The notes beneath the pieces were generated by a model. That model was not told where the DNA came from and did not search any database. It saw only the letters and a list, made by a program, of their open reading frames with translations. DNA of 8,295 bases from Pseudomonadota bacterium (GTDB lineage Bacteria; Myxococcota; Myxococcia; Myxococcales; Myxococcaceae): assembly GCA_023424585.1 (NCBI GenBank), contig JAFADT010000988.1, positions 1-8,295 of the forward strand, given 5' to 3'. Made by a program: the position numbers and the translations under genes. The stretch's first letter is position 1. Every line of letters starts with the position of its first letter. This document shows positions 1 to 5,520 of the stretch, in pieces.

Positions 1-420
1 CGCCAGCGCCGGGGAGCCCAGCTCCTGCTGCTCCAGGTGGAAGCGCGCGGGCAGCGCCCCCGTGGCCAGGTGGCCGGCGATGGCCGCCTCGCCTTCACCG
101 ATGCCGGAGGTGCTGGTGCCCAGCACCACCGCCACGCGCGCGGGGCCGAAGCGGGCCACGGCCGCGTCGATCTCCGCGCGCACCTGCTCCAGCGCGGTGA
201 GCAGGAGCGCGTTGTTGCGGCTGTGCTGCGAAGGCGGCAGGGCGTCCTGCGCCGCGAGCCTCGCGGTGACGACGCCCAGGTGCAGCGGGCGGTCCGCGTA
301 GCCTTCGTGCGAGGCGACGCCGGACACCGTGTCCGCGAACAGCGCCCGAGCCACCTCCTGCTTCCCGGAGCCCAACGCGCAGACGACACCCAGCTGGTTG
401 AGGAAGACAGGAGGCGGCAT
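1..420 (-). CDS. Beta-ketoacyl-ACP synthase, N-terminal part (cut by window edge)
   Basis: The first 140 residues of a condensing enzyme; the frame is still open at base 1. ATG at 420 gives a protein starting MPPPVFLNQLGVVCALGSGK, the usual opening strand and loop of FabF/FabB-type ketosynthases. Two further marks fit: SRNNALLL at residues 67-74 and the glycine-rich GTSTSGIGEGE at 101-111, which precedes the catalytic domain core. The nucleophilic Cys and the two catalytic His residues lie beyond the edge, so I cannot tell an active ketosynthase from a chain-length-factor-like partner that lacks the Cys. Family members are about 390-410 residues, so roughly one third is visible. The expected role is decarboxylative condensation of ACP-bound intermediates during polyene extension in the cytoplasm. 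The start lies 5 bases after the stop of the DUF3261 lipoprotein gene and has only a weak GAG-type ribosome binding site, so coupled translation is likely. Confidence 0.9.
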   Translation of the reverse strand, partial: MPPPVFLNQLGVVCALGSGKQEVARALFADTVSGVASHEGYADRPLHLGVVTARLAAQDALPPSQHSRNNALLLTALEQVRAEIDAAVARFGPARVAVVLGTSTSGIGEGEAAIAGHLATGALPARFHLEQQELGSPALA

Positions 421-425
421 GGGTG

Positions 426-995
426 TCACTCGGACGCGGCGTGCGATTCGATGGTGAGCTGGTAGTGCTCGGAGAGGTTGGTGAGCTGCGTGCGCCCTTC
501 CCAGCGCGGCGTCCCATCGTAGCGCACCGTCACCCATTCCCTGCCGTCCTTCGACAGGGTGCGTCGCGTGGGTCCATCCTCCAGCGTCCAGCCGTCGGGC
601 AGGGCGGCGCGCACGGCGTCGGCCGGCCAGTAGACGAGCTGCACGTCCCGCAGCACCAGGGCGGAGTTGAACTGGGCGGGCAGGCGGGGGTCGCGCTCCT
701 CGTCCAGGTGGCTGCCGTCCCAACGCAGGGTGAGGATGCGGTGGCCCATGGCCAGCCCGGCCAGCTGGAGCTGGGCTGGCTCCACCTCCAGGAGGGCCTC
801 CAGGGAGCGCGGGCCGCCGGGGTCCTGCTCGTGCGCGAACACCAGCTGCTGCGCCAGGCTCACGGACGCCCCGAGGGCGGCGGGGGGCAGGCGCAGCTCC
901 GGCAGCGGCTCGCCGGGGGCGGAAGGACGGGGCCGGGGCGCGGTGGTGCAGGCCACGAGCCCCGCGACGAGCAGGGCGGGGATCAGGCCGCGCAC
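426..995 (-). CDS. DUF3261 family outer-membrane-type lipoprotein
   Basis: A 189-residue protein. The chosen start is GTG at 995, because it gives a compact lipoprotein signal (MRGLIPALLVAGLVAC) with lipobox L13-V14-A15-C16 and has GAGG four bases upstream. The same frame is open much further upstream, but that stretch is the shadow of the preceding gene. After Cys16 comes a Pro/Arg-rich linker, then a beta-rich domain. The segment VQLVYWPADAVRAALPDGW (residues 118-136) is the recognisable DUF3261 signature as I recall it. The C-terminal half is rich in alternating polar and apolar strands (REWVTVRYDG, HYQLTIES). Molecular function is not established; DUF3261 proteins recur next to LolA-like and MMPL genes in aryl polyene clusters, which suggests a receptor or insertion role at the outer membrane, analogous to LolB. 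The residue after Cys is Thr, so there is no Asp+2 inner-membrane retention signal. The gene overlaps the end of the halogenase-like gene by 13 bases. Confidence 0.88.
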   Translation of the reverse strand: MRGLIPALLVAGLVACTTAPRPRPSAPGEPLPELRLPPAALGASVSLAQQLVFAHEQDPGGPRSLEALLEVEPAQLQLAGLAMGHRILTLRWDGSHLDEERDPRLPAQFNSALVLRDVQLVYWPADAVRAALPDGWTLEDGPTRRTLSKDGREWVTVRYDGTPRWEGRTQLTNLSEHYQLTIESHAASE

Positions 996-2212
996 AGGGC
1001 CTCGAGGACGGCCAGGCGCCGCTTGCTGTCCGCCACGTAGGGGTTGTTCGTGTCCCACGCGTAGCCGGCGAGGATGGCGGAGATCATCCGGCGCACGTCC
1101 TCCGACGGGTTCGGGTGGAAGATGATGTCCTGGAAGCCGCCCTCGTACCAGGACTCCACGAAGGTGCGGAAGGTGTCCACGCCCGCCTTGAGCGGCTTCG
1201 CGTACTCGTTCTCCCAGTCCACCGGCTCCCCGGCGAACGCCCGGGCGATGCAGGCCGAGGCGAGGCTCGCGGACTTGAAGGCGATGGTGACGCCCGAGGA
1301 GAACACCGGGTCCAGGAACTCCCCCGCGTTGCCCAGGAGCGCGAAGCCCGGGCCCCACAGCGACTTCACGTTGGCCGCGTAGCCGGAGAGCTTGCGCGTG
1401 GGCGTGTCCCAGACCGCGTCCTTGAGGAGGCTCTGGAGCGACGGCGTCTCCCTCACGATGGCCTGGAGCCGCTCCGTGTCCGTGCCGGTGTACCGGTCCA
1501 GGAACTCCTTCTTCGCCACCACGCCCAGCGAGCAGCGGCCGCCGGAGAAGGGGATGGTCCAGAACCAGACGTCCACGTGCTCCGGGTGCGTCGTGACGCG
1601 GATCTTGTTCCGGTCGAAGGCGCCGGGCGGGATGCGGTCCTCCACGTGCGTGAAGATGGCGCCGCGCACGGGGAAGTGGGACGGGGTCTCCAGGTTCAGC
1701 AGGCGGGGCAGCACGCGGCCGAAGCCGCTCGCGTCCAGGAGGAAGCGCGCCTTCACGCGGTACGTCTCGCCTTCGGGGGAGCGCGCCGTCACCTCCGGCT
1801 GCGCGCCGGAGACGTCCACGGTCAGCACCTCGTGGCGGAAGCGCACGGTGGCGCCCTTGCGCTCCGCGGCCCTGGCCAGGAGGTGGTCGAAGTGGGCGCG
1901 CTGCACCTGGTAGGTGGTGGCCCAACCCGGGCTGAACTTCTCGCGGAAGTCGAAGTCCGTGTACTTGCCGGCGCGCTCGAAGGCGGCGCCGTTCTTGTAC
2001 TGGAAGCCCGCCTCCACCACGTCCTGGAGGAAGCCGGCCTCCTGGATGTACTCCATGCTCTGCGGCAGCAGGCTCTCGCCAATGGAGAAGCGCGGGAACT
2101 GCTCGCGCTCCAGGACGAGCACGTCACGGCCCTGCTTGCGAAGGAGGCCCGCCGCGACGGAGCCCGCGGGGCCCGCGCCGATGATGAGGATGTCCGCTGA
2201 TTCGGTTTTCAA
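983..2212 (-). CDS. Flavin-dependent halogenase-like oxidoreductase
   Basis: A 409-residue FAD-dependent enzyme. Start is TTG at 2212, overlapping the TGA of the exporter gene as TTGA; it puts the Rossmann strand ADILIIGAGPAG at the usual distance from the N-terminus, and no ATG lies nearby in frame. Visible motifs: GxGxxG at 12-17 followed by SVAA, as in halogenases; acidic Glu35 ending the second strand (VLVLE); FSIGESLLP at 43-50; K73 in YKNGAAF, a candidate for the halogenase catalytic Lys; FDHLLARAA at 108-116; LLDASGFGR at 158-166; the halogenase hallmark WxWxIP as W216-F-W218-T-I-P221; and FxxPxxSxG as FLDPVFSSG at 299-307. The length is nearer to ACP-tethered pyrrole/phenol halogenases than to tryptophan halogenases (about 530). 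The likely role is halogenation, or otherwise oxidation, of the aryl head of the polyene while bound to an ACP. Brominated xanthomonadins and chlorinated flexirubins are precedents. A non-halogenating flavin monooxygenase or reductase remains possible. A flavin reductase partner is not in the window. Confidence 0.88.
   Translation of the reverse strand: MKTESADILIIGAGPAGSVAAGLLRKQGRDVLVLEREQFPRFSIGESLLPQSMEYIQEAGFLQDVVEAGFQYKNGAAFERAGKYTDFDFREKFSPGWATTYQVQRAHFDHLLARAAERKGATVRFRHEVLTVDVSGAQPEVTARSPEGETYRVKARFLLDASGFGRVLPRLLNLETPSHFPVRGAIFTHVEDRIPPGAFDRNKIRVTTHPEHVDVWFWTIPFSGGRCSLGVVAKKEFLDRYTGTDTERLQAIVRETPSLQSLLKDAVWDTPTRKLSGYAANVKSLWGPGFALLGNAGEFLDPVFSSGVTIAFKSASLASACIARAFAGEPVDWENEYAKPLKAGVDTFRTFVESWYEGGFQDIIFHPNPSEDVRRMISAILAGYAWDTNNPYVADSKRRLAVLEALCAA
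1000..1003 (-). promoter_or_regulatory. Shine-Dalgarno site of the DUF3261 lipoprotein gene
   Basis: GAGG in the coding sense, four bases before the GTG at 995, within the last codons of the halogenase-like gene. With the lipobox at the right distance it decides the GTG start. Confidence 0.6.
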
Positions 2213-4527
2213 TGTGTGGCTTTCCCGGGTGGAAGACGGAAGCAAGGGGTGATGATCCAGATGGTGACCTCGCCCAGCAGCATGGCGAGGCCGAAGGAGC
2301 GCAGCGCGGGCGTGGCGGACAGGCCCAGCAGCCCGAAGGACAGCAGCGTGCTCACGCCGGCCAGCGCCACCGCGAGCCACGCGGAGCCGTCGCCGGGGTG
2401 CTCCAGGAGGAAGATGCCGTAGTCCACGCCCATGCCCAGCAGCAGCACCAGCCCGAGCACGGTGAAGAGCTGCAGCGGCGCGCCCGCCCACCCGAAGATG
2501 GCGAGCGTCAGGAGCGTGCCCATCACGGACGGGATCCACGCGCGCCACGCCTCGCGCCCGAAGCGGGCCACCAGCGTGAGCAGCACCGCGACGTAGCCCG
2601 CGACGATGAGCCAGCCCATGATGCGGCGGTAGCGGGTGAGCAGGCCGGAGATCTCCGCCGTCTTGTCCACCCAGCGCACGCCCTCCAGGCCCTTCGCCAC
2701 CTCCTCCAGGCGCGGCAGCACCTTGGGGTCGTTGAGGCCGCGCAGCATGAGGACGCTGTACTGTGCCTTGCCCAGCGTCCCCAGCCACTGCTGCCGGATG
2801 GCGCTGGCGGCGGGGCCGGCCAGGAACCGCGCGGCCGTGAGCGGCTCCGGCGAGAACGCGGCGCGCGTGGGGGCCTCCCCGGTGGACGCGCTGACGGCGG
2901 CGACGGCCTGGGCCTCCGCGCGGGCGCTCAGGGCGGCGTCCTCGCGCTGCTGCGCCTCGGACGGGAGCCAGTCGGACACGGCGCGGTAGCCCGCGAAGAC
3001 CTTCTCCGCGACCAGCGTGTCCAGCTTCGTCTTCAGCGTGGCCTCGCGCTCGAGCACCTGCTCGTCGCTGTCGCCCTGCACCAGGAAGAACTGCGCGGGG
3101 CTGGGCAGGCCCAGCAGGCGCCCCAGCTCGCGCTGATCCGCGATGAGGTTCGCGGGCGCGCCCTGCAGCTGGCGCAGGTCGTCCCGGGGCTCCAGCTTCC
3201 AGATGCCCACGGCCACCAGCACCGTGAGGAGCGCGCCGGACGCCCACCAGGCCGGCGTGGACGCGACGCGCGGCCAGCGGGTGATGGACGCGGAGAAGCG
3301 CTCCGCGAAGGAGGTGATGGGCAGCGCGCCGGTGTCCATCGAGGGGAACCAGAACACCACGGTGAGGAACGCGCCGGTGAGGCCGGCGGCGGAGAACACC
3401 GCCATCTGCCGCAGGCCCGGGAAGGGCGCGACCCCCAGCGCCAGGTACGCCACCACGCTGGTGACGAGCGCGAGCACCATGCCGGGCAGCAGCGAGCGCA
3501 TCACCCGGCCGCGCTCCGACGGGGCCTTGCCCTGGCGCGCGGCGAAGTAGTGGAAGCCGTAGTCCTCCGCCACGCCCACCAGGCTGGAGCCGAAGACGAG
3601 CGTGAGCAGGTGCACCCGGTCGAAGACGAGCGCGGTGACGGTGAGCGCCACCGCGCAGCCCAGCGTGAGCGACACGCCCACGAGGAGGATGGGCCGCAGC
3701 GAGCGGAAGGTGAGCCACACCAGGAGGAGCACCGCCGCCAGCGACCCGAAGCCGATGGTGGACATCTCCCAGCTGGCCTGCGCGGCGGCGGCCTCCGCGT
3801 ACAGCGGCACGCCCGCGGCCACCAGCCGTCCGCCGGGCACCGCGGCCTCCACCCGCGCGCGCGTCCGCTCCACCGCGGCGGTGATGCGCGAGCCGTCCCC
3901 CAGCGCGAAGGCGGACACCTTGCTCTTCCACATGAGGAGCACCCACTCGCGCCCCTCGCCGGACAGCCACATCCGTCCGTCGCGGGGCCGGGCGGAGGTC
4001 TCCGCGGCGCGGGCCTGCCACCAGTCCTGCCACAGGCCCAGCGGATCCGCGTTCCAGTCCGTCAGCTGCGCGCCCGCGGGCTGGTACAGCTTCATCAGCG
4101 CCGTGCCGCCCAGCTCGTCCGGCGTGGCCTTCGCCAGCCACTGGCGCTGCGCGGGCGTGAGCAGCCGGTCGCGGTAGGGGCGGTAGAACTCCACCGCCTT
4201 CTCCAGCGTGGAGGTGTCCACCACCGCCGGCTCCAGCAGGTCGGAGGACTCCGACAGCGCGCGCGCGGCCTCGTCCGCGGCCTTCTGCGCGGACGGCCAG
4301 TCCTGGGCCCCCACCAGCAGCACCAGCTGCCGGCCGGCCTCGTCCGCGAGCTTGCGCGTGGCGGCGTCCACCTCCGGCGCCTGCTCGTCCTCCGGGAGGA
4401 GCGCGAGCACGTCCGTGTCCAGGCTCGCCGAGCGCCAGAACCGCACCTGGTGCACGCCGACGGCGAGCACCACCAGCGCCCACAGGATTGCCAGCTTATT
4501 GGCCAAGGCGTTCGGCTTCCGTCGCAT
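2209..4527 (-). CDS. MMPL/RND family exporter
   Basis: A 772-residue inner-membrane transporter of the MMPL/hydrophobe-exporter RND type. Topology read from the protein: TM1 at about 12-30, a periplasmic domain at about 31-253, a TM bundle at about 256-395 (TM2-6), TM7 at about 426-444, a second periplasmic domain at about 445-632, and a final bundle at about 637-762 (TM8-12). This is the expected duplicated layout. The proton-relay dyads known from MmpL3 are both present: D322-Y323 in AEDYGFHYF and D702-Y703 in GVDYGIFLL. The likely role is proton-driven extraction of the finished aryl polyene lipid from the inner membrane and hand-over to the LolA-like carrier encoded just upstream. The ATG at 4527 lies inside the 3' end of the LolA-like gene (32-base overlap). 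It is preceded by G and a C9 run with no purine-rich ribosome binding site, so translation probably depends on coupling. The length is typical of aryl polyene cluster exporters. Confidence 0.95.
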   Translation of the reverse strand: MRRKPNALANKLAILWALVVLAVGVHQVRFWRSASLDTDVLALLPEDEQAPEVDAATRKLADEAGRQLVLLVGAQDWPSAQKAADEAARALSESSDLLEPAVVDTSTLEKAVEFYRPYRDRLLTPAQRQWLAKATPDELGGTALMKLYQPAGAQLTDWNADPLGLWQDWWQARAAETSARPRDGRMWLSGEGREWVLLMWKSKVSAFALGDGSRITAAVERTRARVEAAVPGGRLVAAGVPLYAEAAAAQASWEMSTIGFGSLAAVLLLVWLTFRSLRPILLVGVSLTLGCAVALTVTALVFDRVHLLTLVFGSSLVGVAEDYGFHYFAARQGKAPSERGRVMRSLLPGMVLALVTSVVAYLALGVAPFPGLRQMAVFSAAGLTGAFLTVVFWFPSMDTGALPITSFAERFSASITRWPRVASTPAWWASGALLTVLVAVGIWKLEPRDDLRQLQGAPANLIADQRELGRLLGLPSPAQFFLVQGDSDEQVLEREATLKTKLDTLVAEKVFAGYRAVSDWLPSEAQQREDAALSARAEAQAVAAVSASTGEAPTRAAFSPEPLTAARFLAGPAASAIRQQWLGTLGKAQYSVLMLRGLNDPKVLPRLEEVAKGLEGVRWVDKTAEISGLLTRYRRIMGWLIVAGYVAVLLTLVARFGREAWRAWIPSVMGTLLTLAIFGWAGAPLQLFTVLGLVLLLGMGVDYGIFLLEHPGDGSAWLAVALAGVSTLLSFGLLGLSATPALRSFGLAMLLGEVTIWIITPCFRLPPGKATH

Positions 4528-5104
4528 CGGGGGGGGGCGTCTGCGCCAGCTGCTCGAACGAGATGACGCTGCTGTCGCCGCGCGTCTCGTCCAGCCGCAC
4601 CTGCCGCACGTACCCGTCCCCCTCCAGGTGGATGTGCTTGAAGACGCGCGCGAGCCCCGCGTCCGTGGGCGTCAAATCCAGCTTCCAGCCCTTGTCGCCC
4701 ACCAGCGCGCCCTCCACCGTGAAGCGCTTCTGGAGCGCCGCGATGTCGCCGGACAGGAGCGCGAAGAGCAGCTCGTTCACCGCCGCCAGCGCGGGCTCCT
4801 TGGCGGAGTCCAGGTGGTAGGCCGCGCCGCCCGTGCCCTGCTGCGCGCTCAGCGACTTGCGCGTGACGGTCAGCGTGGAGGCGAAGGGCGTGCGCGTGTT
4901 CCACAGCACGCCCTGGTCGCGGGCCAGGAGGAAGTCCCCCCTGGACACCAGCGGCTTCTTGAAGCCCGCCACGGTCTTCTTCTGTTCGAACTGGCCGCGC
5001 ACCAGCGGCGCGTCCGCCAGCCGCGCGCGCACGTCCTTCACCAGGTCCGCCGCGTGGGCGCTCAGGGACAGCAGCGACACCATCAACACGAGCAAGGGCT
5101 TCAT
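4496..5104 (-). CDS. LolA-like periplasmic lipid carrier
   Basis: A 202-residue secreted protein. ATG at 5104 overlaps the stop of the thioesterase gene (ATGA) and gives a clear Sec signal peptide: K2, then a Leu/Val-rich core, and SAHA ending at residue 18, with probable cleavage before A19-D20. The mature part has LolA-family features: LVRGQFEQKK at 34-43 (LolA proteins carry a similar G-x-F-x-Q strand), FLLARDQGVLWNT at 58-70 corresponding to the G-x-f-x-l-x-R-P-x-x-f/l-x-W strand, and LLFALLSGD at 112-120. The fold should be the open beta-barrel half-shell that carries a lipid. Its role is inferred to be ferrying the polyene lipid from the MMPL exporter to the outer membrane, with the DUF3261 lipoprotein as possible acceptor. 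It is not the housekeeping LolA: it sits inside a pigment operon with no lolB, lolCDE or ftsK neighbour. The last residues (TPPPDATEAERLGQ) are encoded across a nine-C run and overlap the exporter start. Confidence 0.9.
   Translation of the reverse strand: MKPLLVLMVSLLSLSAHAADLVKDVRARLADAPLVRGQFEQKKTVAGFKKPLVSRGDFLLARDQGVLWNTRTPFASTLTVTRKSLSAQQGTGGAAYHLDSAKEPALAAVNELLFALLSGDIAALQKRFTVEGALVGDKGWKLDLTPTDAGLARVFKHIHLEGDGYVRQVRLDETRGDSSVISFEQLAQTPPPDATEAERLGQ
4529..4537. repeat. Nine-base G/C homopolymer (C9 in the coding sense)
   Basis: A run of nine G on the plus strand, hence CCCCCCCCC in the transcript. It encodes Pro190-Pro192 of the LolA-like protein and ends one base before the ATG of the exporter gene. 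Loss of one C would place the LolA reading frame in frame with the exporter ATG and bypass the LolA stop at 4496. It is the longest homopolymer I noticed in the window. It could be a slippage-prone site or a sequencing-error-prone site; the stated length keeps both genes normal. Confidence 0.95.
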
Positions 5105-5520
5105 TCCGGCCACACTCCCAGCTTCTTCCAGAGGACTTCCGGGCAGACGTACTGCATCTCGCCCGTCTTCAAGGAGACCGCGACCTGGATGGTGTGGGCC
5201 TGGTTCACCTTGCGCCCCGTGTCCGCGTCGCGCAGCAGGTAGTCGAAGCGCAGCCGGTTCTCCCACTCGGTGATCTCGGCGCGCACGATGATGCGCTGCT
5301 TGTAGGAGATGGGGGCGACGTACTTGAGCTTCATCTCCACCACGGGCCAGCCGTACCCGGACTCGCGCATCTGCGGCCAGTCATAGTCGTGCCTGCGCAG
5401 GAGGACGGCGCGCGCCAGCTCCAGGTACTTCACGTAGTGGCCGTGCCAGACGATCTCCATCATGTCGAGGTCGTGGAACGGCGGCTCTATCGCCAGCTCG
5501 CAGCTCAGGTCAGGCTTCAT
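5101..5520 (-). CDS. Hotdog-fold acyl thioesterase, 4-hydroxybenzoyl-CoA thioesterase-like
   Basis: A 139-residue single-domain hotdog thioesterase of the 4HBT/YbgC type, a typical length for the family. ATG at 5520 has a good ribosome binding site (GGAGG, four bases away). The first segment FHDLDMMEIVWHGHYVKYLE (residues 15-34) aligns without gaps, by eye, to the active-site segment of Pseudomonas 4-hydroxybenzoyl-CoA thioesterase, with D17 at the place of the catalytic Asp17. D19, H26, Y29 and E34 keep the DxD...H..Y...E pattern. The rest has the expected central strands (VVEMKLKYVAPISYKQRIIVRAEI, and RLRFDYLLRDADTGRKVNQA across 88-108). It would hydrolyse acyl-CoA or acyl-ACP thioesters in the cytoplasm, either releasing the polyene chain or clearing wrongly primed ACP. 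Neighbours are the ammonia-lyase (11-base overlap) and the LolA-like gene (4-base ATGA overlap). The exact substrate cannot be read from the sequence. Confidence 0.93.
   Translation of the reverse strand: MKPDLSCELAIEPPFHDLDMMEIVWHGHYVKYLELARAVLLRRHDYDWPQMRESGYGWPVVEMKLKYVAPISYKQRIIVRAEITEWENRLRFDYLLRDADTGRKVNQAHTIQVAVSLKTGEMQYVCPEVLWKKLGVWPE

Noticed and set aside
426..1925. A longer start for the DUF3261 gene at 1925.
   Set aside because: The extra residues are a frame-shifted reading of the halogenase-like gene. The GTG at 995 has a Shine-Dalgarno site and gives a lipobox.
1115..2200. A 361-codon plus-strand open frame opposite the halogenase-like gene.
   Set aside because: No recognisable motif or initiation signal. 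It is the complement of a gene with strong GC bias at third positions.
983..4483. A 1166-codon continuous minus-strand frame that would join the halogenase-like protein to an upstream extension.
   Set aside because: The N-terminal two thirds is Arg/Ala/Gly-rich out-of-frame reading of the exporter gene. The real protein begins at the TTG at 2212 next to the FAD-binding strand.
2212..4566. A 784-codon open frame on the plus strand opposite the exporter gene.
   Set aside because: The translation is low-complexity Arg/Gly/His/Gln-rich text with no domain, typical of the antisense of a GC-rich gene. The minus-strand protein has full MMPL topology and motifs.
4496..5104. The housekeeping lipoprotein carrier lolA.
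   Set aside because: The sequence is a divergent relative and the context is an aryl polyene operon with MMPL and DUF3261 genes.
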